Origin: Serpula lacrymans var. lacrymans S7.9
Lineage: Eukaryota > Basidiomycota > Agaricomycetes > Boletales > Serpulaceae
Reading direction: 5' to 3'
NCBI RefSeq assembly: GCF_000218685.1
Contig: NW_006763299.1
Coordinates: 372,001 to 436,000 of the forward strand
Length of the DNA: 64,000 bases
Below are positions 39,342 to 52,106 of this stretch, one piece after another. The notes beneath the pieces are model-generated. The model did no database searches. It saw nothing but the letters and a program-made list of their open reading frames with translations, and was not told the origin of the DNA. Within the stretch, counting starts at the first letter, position 1; the number at the start of each line of letters is the position of its first letter. The translations under genes were made by a program, and so were the position numbers.

Positions 39342-40637
39342 ATGGCTACGAACCTATACGAAACATTGGGATTAAACCGAGACGCTTCACCAGAGCAGGG
39401 TAAGTTTACAAACCAATCGTATCGTCTCTGGGCTCAATCGCCGTATCACTCCAGTCCGTAAGGCATATAGGCAGAAAGCTCTCCAAACCCACCCCGACAG
39501 ACTTCCTCCTGGTGCATCATCTGTAGAGAAGTCCGCAGCTGAGGAGCTCTTCCGAAATGTGGGCATCGCAGACCATTCCCAAGTAATGGCCTTCTTACTG
39601 TTTCTATTGCTGTAGGTAAACAATGCATACGAAGTCCTGAGCGACCCTCACAATCGTAGGGTATGTACATCATCCACGCATCGCGTGTGAAGGGGTATTT
39701 ATATTAAATCACATATTAAAAGGTTTATGATCAACATGGAGTATGGCCTCCACAACAGTACGAAGCACCGCCCATGCCAGGTCGTCATCGCAGCAGAGGA
39801 GCGGGCAATTCATTCCCGGATCCCTACTTTGACTTTGGAAGAATGCATGATCCCTTTGGATTCAGCTTTGGCGGCTTTGGTTCCTCTCAGCAGCAGAACC
39901 GGGGTTTCACCGATCCTTTCGAGTTATTCAACTCGATTTTCGGAGATATGCATCAACAATTTAGCCAGTTCAATAATGACTCTTTCCTCGACCCTTTCGG
40001 TGGCCATGGACGTAGTCGCGGGCGCACTAACACTTTCAATGGTTTCGGCCCATCGTTCCCATTCGGACCCTCCATTATGGTGTCTAATGGCAATGGGCAT
40101 GGACGCTCAGGATTTCATCAGTCCCAACATAGCTTCTCAAGTGGTAGTGGACAAGGACGATGGGTCTCCGAAAGCAGGTCCATGACAACCATCAACGGCG
40201 TAACCGAAAGTAAGTGGACTCGGAGGGATTCGAGTGTACGTATTGGCAGATCGTTTATCGTTTATTTAAAATCCAACGCTTACATGCTTGGTGCAGGGAA
40301 ATGAACACATAACATATACTTACCCCGATGGTACTGAACGTACCACTATCAATGGTGTGGAACAGTCTTCTCCTCACAATGATCGGTACATACAACCTCC
40401 GCCCCCTTACCCTGGGCATGCCGACGTGGCTGGTCTCCCTCCTCCTCCCGTCGTTTCGCCGCGACCCAATCGACACAATTCAGGTAAGCTACTAACCTTG
40501 ATTTTGCGAAAGTGTTCTTAGGCAGCTGACTTTGTCCGCCTGTCATCGTCATACTAGCTCGCCCGGACAACAGACAATATGGTAACGACCGCATTAACAG
40601 CCCTGATGAAAAGGCTTCTTGGAGGTTCTGGAGGTGA
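39342..40637 (+). CDS. J-domain protein, DNAJB6-like, with Gly/Phe- and Ser-rich region
   Basis: The start MATNLYETLGLNRDASPEQ joins over an intron to VRKAYRQKALQTHPDRLPPG, containing the HPD motif. FRNVNNAYEVLSDPHNRRVY completes the J domain. The following exon is rich in Gly, Phe, Ser and Asn (DPYFDFGRMHDPFGFSFGGF and similar), and then INGVTESKW and ERTTINGVEQSS resemble the C-terminal blocks of DNAJB2/B6-type proteins. It ends DEKASWRFWR. Such proteins recruit Hsp70 and suppress aggregation. The two J proteins in this window differ strongly outside the J domain, so they are not a recent duplicate pair. Confidence 0.88.
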
Positions 40638-41082
40638 AGTGCCTTTTATACTCCTTCCACTCAATCCTATCATGTACTATTTCCCACTTACATGCATCTG
40701 CGCGATTCTTTTGTTTTGTTTTCTCTCTATGATATGTATCGCTTGTTGACCTCTCTTTGTTCGAAACCCATTACTGTATTCCCTCAATCCCCTAGTCCTG
40801 TTTTCCCCCTTTTCGTTGCTATTGAAATTTAAGTTTCTTAGAGGAGCTTTGCACATGTTTAATGTAGTATATTGTATCTTGTTCAGCCTTTTATGTCTTC
40901 TTGGATCCGGTGCAAGTTCTCTCCGACACGATTCAACATATTCAACATTGAGCCTGCTGAGCCTCGACTGCTCATACAAAGTATATAATGTGATGTCTGC
41001 TGGGCATATAATCCACCGTAGTATTATAACCAGATTTATATCAACCTCTCCATCAGACAGATAACCCACATACAGCTACAGT
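40638..41082. other. Convergent 3' region
   Basis: AT-rich 3' flanks of two converging genes. ORFs here on both strands overlap and lack any domain. Confidence 0.5.
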
Positions 41083-43999
41083 TTACAATCCCTCGAAAAA
41101 TGACAGATCTTGGGCAGAAAGTGCTCCACCTCCTGTCGACGATGCAGGCTTTGTCAGCTGTGCAAAGGGTTTGCTTGGAGCTGGTTTAGATATCGAAGAA
41201 CTTGTATTTGGAAATGACAACAAGGGCTGCATAGTCGATGGGTTTGATGATGGAGGAGGCGACAATCTGTTGACTGGACTGAGAGATCTCATGAGCGTTG
41301 GTGGAGAGGTTAAGGCTCTCATGCTCGATCCTGGTGAAGTTACAGGTTGAGATGGTTGAGGTGGTTTGGCGGCGAAGTCCCCTAGTAGATCTATCTCAAA
41401 TGGGTTACTGTGCGGAGGAGGAAGGGCTTGTGGCTGCGGAGAAGGTTGCCCTGACTGCAGAGCAGGCCATTTACCAGGGCGAGACGCAGCATTTTCCACC
41501 AACGTTTGAGTACGTTGATGGTCTGACCTTTTTACAGATGACGACCGGGATGGTGGGTTCCCATCATTATTGAAATGGTGGGGAGATGTCTTCGCAGGCG
41601 GTGGGGGTGGAGAGGGTGTGCGGAGAGGCGATGAAACGAAATCATCGAAATCGTCGAATGATGACGAGGAATTCGCAGAGTCCAAGGGTCGACTTTCTGC
41701 GGAGTGGAATGATGAAGGGGTGAGTAAAGCATTCAGTGACTCCGAATCAACAATGGGTCTTCGATTACGCTTTCCGCCCGAGTAGAAGGCGGAGAATTCG
41801 TCGTCGTCCATAGACGAATCAGACGGCGCTGATACAATGAGCGGTGCCATGATGACCGGCTTTGGTGTCTGAGTTCTCGATGGAGCTGCAGGTGGCGGCG
41901 GGATGAGTGGAGGGGTAGCAATGCGCAGCTGGGTACTAGGAGGTGGAGGGAGCAACATAGGGGATTGCGACCTGGATCGAGGGTGTGGGGGAGAAGGGAG
42001 CCTGGAGAAATTTGCCGCGTGTGATGAAGTGCGTATGCCAGGAAGCGGTTTTGTCTGCAGCGGTGTTTGAGATCGAAAGAAAGATGTATTGACAGGAGAT
42101 AGTGTCGGTGGCAACAAGGTTGGGCTGGTTGCAGCAGAGGCGGGTGATGTTGCACGCCGGGTGTGGTTGGAACCGAACCTGAGCTCATGTATATCATCGA
42201 CAACAGCAGCCGTACCAAGGCTGCCGACAGTAGATACTGGGCGACTCGACGATGACGGTTTGGGAGGTGGAGGAAGAGGCGGAGGCAATTTGGGAGGCAA
42301 AGGCGATGAGTCTATCATAGTTGACAGAGCTTTGAGTTCTGCGTGAGATATATCTTCATCTGGGTCATTTGCACTAGGGACGATGTCTGATAAGAATGCC
42401 AGGTCATCTGAGGAAAGCGCAATGGAATTGCGCTGAGAAGCTGTATTTCTCGTACGCGAGAATCTGCTGAAAAACCTGGAGACGGCAGATGGAGCAGGTT
42501 CTGTGGAAACTACTGGAAGAGCATCAGAAGGTTGTGGAGGGGGTGTCGACGCAGACGAGGCATATGAGGCAATACTTGTGGGAGATTTCAAGGCGGGAGA
42601 TGCGGTCCTGTCGACAGGAACTGTACCTGTCGATCTCCCACTATCTACACTTGAGCGAGAAGTCACAGGTGCTTTAATACTAGGTGACTTAACAGACGGT
42701 GGAATGGGGGATTGAGTCCGCTCAGCTTTCGTATCTACTGATGGAAGCGTAGATGCTCTGCGACCCCAGAATGATAGCAGCCCAGCGTTGTTCTTCCTGG
42801 CTTGTTTGTCTCCCGTGGTCGCAGAGGGCGCTACTTCTGTATCCTTGTCCATAATTCGCCAACCTAACGGAGTGTCATCTTGAGTGAGATCCGACCTGGA
42901 TTTAACAGAAGTCTCCCAAGCCGTCGAGCCTTTGGAAGCTAAGTACTGTGCTAGTGGACTCTTTCGTAAATGAGGAAGATGTCTCGTTAACCGCAAAGCA
43001 TCATTCGTGGACTTGGCCGTGGAAGTTTTTTCAAAGTCTACAGGTGGAGGTAAAGTGATATCTTCAGGGACAAGTTGATTTAAAAGAGCAGTGCTAGTTA
43101 TTTTTTGTAAACTTCATATCAGAAGGTTAGCCATTATAATACCACACTCACATGTGTTTGAGGTCATCCATGCCATTAGGAAATTTCTTTTGAGAGTCGC
43201 CGGAGGCATCGTTTGGCTCCTGAAGCTCTGGACACATTTGGTCTGTGAACACCTTGCATTGCTCAAGAAGAGATGCCAGAGTTTCTGGTGGCTGGAAAGA
43301 CATCAGATGTATGAGAATACGATGATGGTGATTGATACATACCACAGCGCGATTCTGTTTTTCTTTTTCCTTCCTTGCAATTTCCCACTCGTCTGGGGGA
43401 TCGCTGTTGTCAGTTTCGGCTTCGGTGTGGACTGCCCAAGCTGACCCCCACGCCGGATCATCTGAGGATGATGCATTGTTGGTCCATACACCGCCAGGTG
43501 ATGAGCTTTCTGATACAATAGCACTTTCGAATCCTCCAAAAGCATCGGCTGTGTCAGGCATTTCAGGGAACGACTCAGCTACTTCTTTGTCAGGAGACTT
43601 CGACATTTGAGGTAGAGATGGAGCAATTTCGACTGATATTGGCAAGGACGCTTGCGAAAGATCTGATGAGCTGGTAGATGCAGAGGGTGCATCATGATCT
43701 GGTGTGTCTTCTATAGGAGACGGTGGATCTGGAATTGCAGGTGGGCGAATGGATATTCCCTCGTAAGTGGACGTGCTCCATGTCTTTCCGGTGTCGATAG
43801 TCGAGGACCATAGAGGACTTTGATTAGCTGAAGGTTCCGACCACTTTATTTCAGTACCCGTAGACCAGGACGGCAAGGCTATATCCGCCTCAGGTTCTTG
43901 CTCAGGTGCATCATGAGCTGATGGCTTCCAGGCGGTGTCTGTGGTTACTTTCTGCGGCTGTTCTGGCTCTCCCCAAGCACTTGCCCAAGGATTATCCAT
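41083..43999 (-). CDS. Large disordered protein of unknown function, trafficking-like motifs
   Basis: The start at 43999 reads MDNPWASAWGEPEQP. An upstream in-frame ATG at 44224 would nearly abut the divergent STE50 start and was not used. The N-terminal exon is acidic and Ser/Pro-rich and includes DAFGGFESA and DPAWGSAW. A short folded region follows (LASLLEQCKVFTDQMCPEL, then LRLTRHLPHLRKSPLAQYLA). The long last exon, from about 43070, is dominated by proline and serine with SSFDDFDDF, an NPFE and DLLGDF. Motifs of the DFxDF and NPF kind bind clathrin-adaptor ear and EH domains in animals and yeast. A role in vesicle traffic is only inferred. The protein is about 900 residues, mostly disordered. 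Confidence 0.75.
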
Positions 44000-44234
44000 C
44001 GAATTATGGGCCAAAGGAGCTATACAGTAAATATGAGTGAGGTTTGCTTCAGAGACTTGAGACACGGCTGAGGGCCGCAGTGCTGTCGGAAGCCGGAAGA
44101 GGACGCGGCAGTCAAGTGGCTGCCACGTGCAGTAATTGGTGGGAGGCTCAGCCTTGTTGCTGCAGTGCAAGAATCTTAGGAACGGCGACTTTGAGTTCAA
44201 CTCCATTGCCTGCATTCTTGCCAAACATCACTCA

Positions 44235-46713
44235 ATGGCCATGGACATTCCTGTAGGCGAACGCAGCATATTGGAATGGGACGAAGGGGACGTGCACCTT
44301 TGGCTTTCAAACCTTGGCTTTCCGCAGTACGAAAACCAGATCAGAGGTCTGTCCCGGTTCCGCACCATTCGGGATATCCTCTCAGTATTTATCCTTTATT
44401 TCCTCTAGAACATAACATATCTGGCGATGTTCTTTGCCTGCTCCATCCTGACACCCTCAAAGCTGTTGGCGTCTCGACGGTTGGCCAAAGACTCGCCATC
44501 CTCAAAGCAGTATACCAGACTAAGCTCGCGCATAACGTTCCTTTCGAATCGGATCACTATGTACCCCCATGTTAGTGTCCAAGTCCCCTCCATAATTCTG
44601 TGTGCTTGATATTTCTTAGCCGAAGCACCTGAACATCAAGCGAATGTCTCCATTGAAAAGTTGTGCGATGTAGTAAAAGAACAAGGTACGTCCGCGCGTC
44701 GTGGGATCCTTTGAAGCCTGCTAAATAACGGTATCCTATCTGCAAGACCAACGCCTCCGCCAGTTAGAAGAGGATAATAAGCGTCTGAACGATACTCTTC
44801 AGTCGTTCCTGGAGGAGTTCACCGGCAGTCGCGCTTCACAAGGACGTTCAGCACGTGTACTCTCATCTTATATATTATTTGTGTGTACTTAATCGATGTA
44901 CAGGACGAACCATCGCTTCGCAGGCAGCCCTCTTTCAAGTGGGCACAATATGTGAAGCCGGCTAAATCACCAACGAAACCCGATAATGTCGAATCTCCTC
45001 ATCATTCACCACAGCAGCTGGAAAGTGATTCACCGTACAACCGCACTCCTCAGCCCCAATACCAAACTATTACCACTCCATCTGATAGACAGCGCGGTCA
45101 AGCATCATCATCGACTGATTCGCCCAATTCTGCTCAGCTTACAGCTTCATCATCTAAAGCTCAGAGGCAGGAGAGTTCAGACAACCTCAAGAGCTTCAAA
45201 GTTAGCCTGGAAGACCCAACCTGGAAAGTTCTTCCTGCCGCGCTGAAGAAGTACAAGATCAACAACGATAACTGGGAAAATTATGCGATGTTCATTTGCT
45301 ATGGCTCACCTGGTAAATATTTCTGTTGGATGCCTAAATACCTGCACACTTATTTGTCGTAAACACAAGGTAACCGGATAGAACGATGTCTGAGTTATGA
45401 CGAGAAACCACTTATACTGTTCCAGAAGCTCAAGGATGCGAAGAAAAACCCAGTTTTCATGTTAAAACACATCAAAGATATTCGCTCGCCCATAGCAGTT
45501 GCACAGCAGAAACATGCTCTGAGAAAAGCTTCTGTTTCTTCAGAGCCCCCTTCTGGCGATACCAACAAGTCTATTCCTGCGGGCCAGGGCCGAGCCGTAT
45601 CTCGTCCTCCTAAATTGGAGGTGAATGATTTATCTGTATCTGCCCCCTTAACTGGCACGACCCCCCAAGCGGGGTGGCCGGAAGTTATGTCGCCTTCTTT
45701 GGACAACAGGGAGAGGGCAGAAGAGTTTGGCGGGAATGGATCAAATACAGTCAATGCGCCGGTATCGGTTAGCGTCAGTACACCTCCGAGTGGAGACAGT
45801 ACTTCGGGCCATACCAGCACAAAATCGCGCAACATCTCCATCGCAAGCACTGCCACAGTGGTTGAAGGTAGCGGAGCCAGTGTAAGAGAGATGCCGATAC
45901 CCATCTCTGAAGTGTCCTATGCCGTGGCCATCTATCCTTACATGGCAGAGCAAGAGGACGAATTTGATGTAGTCGTGTAAGAATTACCATTATGATCTTC
46001 TCAGGGGGTACCTGCTGATATCATTTCACAGAGGTGATACTTTTGTTATCCTGTCTCGCGCTCGGGGGTGGTGGGTCGTGCAACGCGACCCGACAGGATC
46101 TGGTATCGTTGATACAGATACCAGTACACAAGGATGGGTACCAGCGGGCTGTTTGCTCGAAACGAGCGTACCAGTGGCATCTGCAATTGCGGAGGCAACA
46201 GCATCGAAAGCTGGTAACAGCTTGGGCTCCCCTCCATCTTCACCTTTGTCCAAGACGCCAATATTACCCCTGAATATTATATCAACAAGTTTTCCCGGCG
46301 TTGCACTCATGGACTATAAAAAGAAAGGAGAAGAAGAACTCGACTTGATCAAGGACGATGCGTTAAGGGTATTTAAGCGCTACAATCACTGGTCTTATGT
46401 AGGTACCAATCTAACTCCTGGAAAGTGTCTTGCTCACCTGTCTACAATAGGCTGTCAAAGAAGAGGGTGGATATCGTGGTTGGGTTCCAGTGAGTTTAGC
46501 TATTTTGACTGTAAGAGACAAAATTCTGAAATTCACTTTTCCTAGTCGTGGTTCATTGGCAAGGTACCCACAGTAGGAGGCGCACCTCCAACACCAAGCA
46601 CTACTTCGGTGCCGACTCTCATGAATCCTCCTATTGTCAACTTGGAAGCCGACTCCAACAATCAGACCCAGGTCTCACCAATGTCGTCGGCATTCCCTGT
46701 ACAAACCCGTTAG
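44235..46713 (+). CDS. Ste50/Ubc2-type MAPK adaptor: SAM, Ras-association and two SH3 domains
   Basis: The start MAMDIPVGERSILEWDEGDV enters a SAM domain (VHLWLSNLGFPQYENQI, then HNISGDVLCLLHPDTLKAVG). A coiled coil (RLRQLEEDNKRLNDTLQSFL) and a disordered linker lead to a Ras-association domain (SLEDPTWKVLPAALKKYKIN, then ILFQKLKDAKKNPVFMLKHI). Two SH3 domains follow: AVAIYPYMAEQEDEFDVVVG with ARGWWVVQR, and ALMDYKKKGEEELDLIKDDA with YRGWVPSWFIG. The protein ends FPVQTR. Ascomycete Ste50 lacks the SH3 domains; Ustilago Ubc2 and Cryptococcus Ste50 have two. The adaptor joins the MAPKKK Ste11 to upstream Ras/Cdc42 and PAK signals for mating and filamentation. About eight introns; the SH3 exons keep frame. 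Confidence 0.92.
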
Positions 46714-47203
46714 ACGACTGCTGTATGATTTTCTAAAACATGTATCTCTATGTGATATGACCCTTATTCTTTCTCTATGGGACGAATCGGCTTCTAGGTG
46801 GTCTTTTTGCTTTCGTTTGTCGCATTGATATATTGCATGGACTGTTTGTGCTTTCATATTATCATTTTTTTCGGCTCCTGCGTATCTCATGTTAGGTCCA
46901 TACCCTTCACCCACCTTATTTGTTTCACTCTATGTAAAATTTGTTGACTAAGGCGCACGTATCAATATCGATTATTTAGGTGTTAACATTATATCTGAGC
47001 GTCCAGAAAAATCAAATTTAAAATCAAATTCAAAGATTCGTCTACATCTTATTATCTGACTTTGGTGATACAGGAGTCTGTTTGTGTGTATGGTAAGAAC
47101 TTTGTAGAATCGTTTCAGACAACATGGAATATGCAAGATAGCTGTTAAATAGCAACCACCGCAGCGAAAGGTGTGGCAGAAGAATCCAAGTAATGTTCCG
47201 TGT
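46714..47203. other. Convergent 3' region
   Basis: No gene supported. AT-rich 3' flanks of STE50 and the NUDIX gene. Confidence 0.5.
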
Positions 47204-48176
47204 CTACTTATAAACTTGTAAGGTTTGGGCCAGAAGGTTCAGATACCATCCAGTCAGACCCCAAACTTCCAGCTTCCCATTACGTCCTCCCCCAATTTCA
47301 TCGCGTTGTTCTGGATCATTGGTCCAAGTAACGCCTTGAACGAGATCAGAGACATCTATAGCCCAATACGGACTGGTACGGCGAAAGAAGTCAGACCTTA
47401 GACGAGCAGGCGATGTCAAAGCTGAAAGTGGGAGATGGAAGACCGTGGCAACCTCAGGCTGTGATATAGTCAAGGAACTGATGGAAAGAGAGGGCAGTGG
47501 TGTATTTGATTCTTGCTCTTGCTCAGTGCCTGACTGACGACTTGGATCACCTGACGGATAGACGAAGCCCTGAGAATGGAAGATAAAACATCATCACATA
47601 AATTCCATATGTATGATGGGTAAGTCATACCACGTATGGCCAAACCCTCATTCCTGAGAGACTCTGCTCTGGGGGGCCGAGTTCGCCAAGGACATCGATT
47701 TGGCTAGAAAGAACACCCAGCTCCTCTTTTGTTTCCCTTAGAGCCGCATCTAAGCACGACATATCTGTCTACTGCGCCATTGATCAATATCATAAGTCAT
47801 AGAAGTAGACTTGTGAAATATCGACCTTGTCAACCTTTCCACCGGGAAAGCTATGAACGAGAAACATGCATCAGGAACTCGAGAGGTTAGTTGAAGATAT
47901 GATGCACACTGCATACCTCACCTCTCCAGAGTGTGTGCGCAACTTTCCTCTTACTTCGAGAAGCACGCCTGGTATATTATTCACATTACAGAAGGGAATG
48001 AGCACCGCTGCATGAATTTCATCGGGACTTGCATCGTTTGACGTTTTCGAGGCATGTTGCACAAGGGTATTCTTGATAGCTTGCAGAGATATCTTGGTGA
48101 AAGGAGACGTCAGAGAAATAATGGAACTGGCTGGAAAGACATGACTCGTCGCTGTCATGAACGTCCTCGGCAACAT
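47204..48176 (-). CDS. NUDIX hydrolase, coenzyme A diphosphatase type (PCD1/NUDT7-like)
   Basis: Start near 48176, with an alternative ATG 18 bases further in. The N-terminal region reads FTKISLQAIKNTLVQHASK, then IHAAVLIPFCNVNNIPGVLL. Later exons supply FPGGKVDK and DAALRETKEELGVLSSQI, together forming the NUDIX box G-x5-E-x7-REUxEExGU. Downstream is GELGPPEQSLSGMRVWPYVG, which fits the CoA subfamily. The C-terminus contains VATVFHLPLSALTSPARL and ends LNLLAQTLQVYK. Relatives hydrolyse CoA and acyl-CoA to phosphopantetheine products, often in peroxisomes. No PTS1 is present at this C-terminus. About four introns. Confidence 0.85.
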
Positions 48177-48440
48177 CGTTCCCCCTTCCCCTGCACTCCA
48201 AAAACGTGCACCACGAAACCAAGGTTGTGGCTATGCCAATCATGCAGCTGACACAAGGAACGCCGCTTGCAGTCCGTTCATTTCAGTGCCCCTTTGCTGA
48301 GATGTTCATATCTCCTATATATTGTTTGATTGTCAAAGCTACATATGCTGCAGTCAATTCCAAACTGATTACTAGAAAGTCTATGCATATCCTAAATATC
48401 GTGAGTTATATTTCAGCTTGAGTGTGCCATTCGTTTCGCA

Positions 48441-50819
48441 TCATTTCCGGTCCTGGCCATCTTCGCCGACATACGATTCCACAATCAACACCTTATCGTC
48501 ATCTTCTCCCACCTCTCCTTCCCAGCCATTTTCAGCCAGATACTGCATAAATTTCGCGTCTTCCTCAGCGAGGTCTACCCCCGTCATGTCAGGGACGAAG
48601 AAATAAGTGACCAGAACACCCGTCACCCCACAAATGGCGGCAATGATAAAGGTCCATCTAGAAGCTGAATTCAGAAACCTTGTAGCAGCACCGCAAATGG
48701 AGGAGGGCATACTTTTTCCCAAGATTATTCTGTATAGGCGTAAATGCTTGAGTGCCAACAGCAGCTCCTGTCTTTCCGATAGCTGCAGAAAGACCGTAGC
48801 AGGTTCCTCTTGGATCGACATTAGTTTCACCAAATAGTGCAGAAATGAGCACTGTACCGAATAGGAGTTGCGTAGGATCTAATATGGGGACTTTGTTAGT
48901 ATATTGAAATATGAAAGTGCAGGATGCACACTCACTCGGCGCTAACCAGACCTAACATATTTCCCGGTCCCTAGGGGGCAAGCGCTGGTATTGAGTTCAT
49001 GGTATCATTCAATACGGTTAGAACACACCAGGTTTCCAAACGATTGCATCAATCCGTAACTAGTTCGAGGACACAATAAGTGGTTTGATGTTAATATGAA
49101 GGCCGTGAACTTACAAAATGACAAAGAGGGGGACAATGTTTATTATTTTGTCATATCCGAGACCAATAATCAAGCCCTATAGGTGCCGTCAACTACATGA
49201 ACAAGGCTCGATGGTTAATTGACGTACAAATACAAGATATCCAGAAAATCCGAGGATCATCTATTATTCATGAGCAACAAACAGGTTGACAGGCACATGC
49301 ACATACCGTGTTACGTCTACCTAATCGATTGCATAGAAGCGCACCCACGAAGACTCCGGGAAGGGCAATTGTTCCAAGTAGGAGCTGCCATTCGGCTGTC
49401 TGTTTGATGTCACTGTTATGGATCACACTAGAAATGATGGCTCCAGAGAAAACACCATTGGGGAATGTGACCTATTTATTTGGACATTAGACTTCAGGTT
49501 TCTGAACAGTGCTCATTAGTATACTGACGAAGTCGTAGAGGAACCTGTTGATTGATTGAGGTCATTGTAGTCGTGCTTTAAGAGTCAAGACGAAAGGACT
49601 CACCAGGCACCGCATGTTCCAATGAGAGCTTTCCAGTAACGTCGGATTACCAAAACATATGGTACCCGATCTAAAATTTAATATAACCTCTGTCATAGAT
49701 ATATTGTATCGCATGATACTCACGTTTGATAGCGCCCTTTCGATAGAGTTTGGAGCTCAACATTCGCAAACGGAAGAAGAAGACGGTTAATGGGAGGAGT
49801 ATTCCTATACCGAAGCATACACGCCAAACTGTTTCCAGATGATTCTCTCCGGCTGCTGATATGGCGATCAAGAATACAGATACAGCCAAAGGACCACCAA
49901 ACTAAGAGACTCATTTAATAAGTAAACAAGAAGGAATGTTGGATATAAGTTCTCACACTGAGGACGAAATTTGTCACCATAATGAACACTATGACATTCC
50001 CAGTAAGTAAGGGACCATCCGTATATAATTTATGAAATACCTGGTCCCCGGCTACCTATAGACTTCTCGTTTGCGGCTTCACTAGCGCTTGTGGAAGATG
50101 CTGGGTATTCTCCACCAACACCCTGTAAACCCCAGCATCAGAAAGTAGATAAAAAGATGGACGAGTACACCTACAACACCAGTGATACCTCGAGCAATAG
50201 TAAGGAACCAGAAAAGTCCATTCGGGCTTCCATGAGCTCCGTGCGCCGCAGTACCCAAGATTGCCCCAACAACTATTAACAGTGTAGTGGCGACAAGGGC
50301 TACCTTCCTTCCAAGACGGTCGCAAATCAAGCCCACGATGACTTGGCCGATGACCGCACCTTTTCGACAATGAGAGATAATGAATATCTAGATGAGAAGT
50401 ACTAACCAACAAGCAATGCATTGGAGACGCGAGTAGATACAGTAGAAGTATATTCTTTCGGGTATAGTTGTTTGAAGACCACCTGCAGAAAAGACGCCAA
50501 CTAAATTGGTAGCACTACTTCAAATATTTGTGACGTACATTGGACATCGTCATAATGTTATTTTGGTCTACGAGAGAAATTAGACACTTGATCAGGCAAC
50601 TACAATTCCAGTGTACTCACAGCCATCGCTGATCAAACCAAAGCCTGCTGCTAGGATTGTGAAATAAGCGCTTAATGACTCTTTTCTAGTCATTTTACTG
50701 CGCGCTTCCACTGGTGAGTCGGCGACATCCTCTTCACTAGCAGACGGCGAGACCTTGCGGGCATCAGAAGCCTGTTTTTCCTCCAGCAAGCTAGGACCTT
50801 GCTCTAGAGACATATCCAT
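48441..50819 (-). CDS. MFS transporter, GIT1/PHO84-like (phosphate or glycerophosphodiester:H+ symporter)
   Basis: The start at 50819 gives a cytosolic tail (MDMSLEQGPSLLEEKQASDA) and then SAYFTILAAGFGLISDG, the first helix of the phosphate:H+ symporter group. IGQVIVGLICDRLGRK is the MFS signature loop. GVGGEYPASSTSASEAANEK is a highly characteristic motif of the GIT1/PHO84 branch. Twelve helices are spread over about a dozen small exons. The C-terminal helix is WTFIIAAICGVTGVLVTYFF, followed by VPDMTGVDLAEEDAKFMQYL. GIT1 imports glycerophosphoinositol and glycerophosphocholine; PHO84 imports phosphate. The substrate here is not certain. No disabling change was noticed, but not every splice site was checked. 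Confidence 0.85.
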
Positions 50820-52106
50820 ATCTTGTGGGGGAAGTCAGAATGCAAACTCTGCAATGGAGAGAGCGTCGGACCATCCTCTACCTGCCATCATTACCTATAT
50901 ACAAATGTTTCCATGTGAGATGTACGCACGTGCGCCGCCATATCACTGACAACAGCCAGATGCGAAAGCTCAATGTCCAAGATGGATATGCTGATATCTA
51001 ATGTCCTCGGTTTTGTAGATAAGAGCTACAGAGTGCACTGTGGCCAGTGTCGAGGTCATATTCGACTGCAATGGTCCGGACTAGAACTTTACAAGTTACT
51101 AAAGACACAGCACGCGCCGGAAATCAGACTCAGACTTTCCAATGCATGGCGCTTGCCAGTCGTTAGCCGAACCGACACCATCACTGTATTCGCGTACCTC
51201 GATGTCACGTAAGTTAATCCACCCTCAGTTCTTGTCGCTCAATATCGTTGAGTTCGAGTCTCAAATCTCTTCAGACATGCACTCTATCACGCAGTTTATT
51301 AATATGGCGGCTCTGTCCTGCTAGTTCTGAGTCTGAACGCGTGAATGATGAGCGCTGAGCTTTAGGCTGGTGTAGCTCATCATTTCATTGGGTCGGACGC
51401 TACTTTACTCCGTTTATCCAATCTACACCCAGGCTGTCAAACGTACCAGTATTCCGCACATGTCACTATCCCGCACGTGTCCTGTATTTTTTTTTGTTGG
51501 TCTTGATGAGATGCAAAACCCGGCGCGTGCAGCATACTACAGAGGCTATTGCTATTGATGGGAGCTAACCATTCTTTCGTGCAGACCCTTTCGGTTCCGT
51601 ACGTTCCGTGTCGAGGTGGAAGTGTATTGAGAATTTCATTCAGGTTCGGAAAAATCCTGTCTGAAACTCATCATAGAATGCCAAACGGTGTCATGGGGAT
51701 CCAGAGCCTCGTTGTAACCACACGTCTCTAGAAGATGCTTTAGTGACTACAGGATCCACAAGAAGGTGAGTTGTGACGGTAACTGTTATAACAGGTACGG
51801 AATTCTATTCCAATAATGACAGGCTTTAGTTCCGCTTCAAGGCAAAGGCTGAAAAAGTGTGTAAAATAGCGTGTCTTTTAGCTTTGATCAGTTTGACGCC
51901 TTTACACTCGGGGCAGTGCTCACTGCCTCGACGCCTTGATGGCCCGCATCACGCTGATCGTTGTTACTTGGCAAGTGTTTATTCCAGTTCGCGCTGTTTA
52001 TTCAGCATCACCCACTCACAAAAATACATAATGTTGATGTCCAGGCCCTGCTTTATTGATTCTTCCATATATTTGCCAGCCAGCGGGTACTAAGACAGTT
52101 GGATAT
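50820..52106. other. Long intergenic stretch between permease and DUF6533 gene
   Basis: No ORF with recognisable domain. The TTGAG-TTCGAGT-CTCAA hairpin near 51247-51263 looks like a tRNA T-arm but has no acceptor partner. The stretch marks the change from housekeeping to accessory sequence. Confidence 0.45.

Noticed and set aside
44000..44224. 75-residue N-terminal extension of the disordered protein at 41083-43999
   Set aside because: It would run to within 11 bp of the divergent STE50-type start and shows no conserved character; MDNPW at 43999 is a more natural start.
51240..51290. Possible tRNA: a perfect T-arm-like hairpin TTGAG-TTCGAGT-CTCAA
   Set aside because: No matching acceptor strand or D-arm A box lies at the right distance upstream, so a cloverleaf cannot be drawn.
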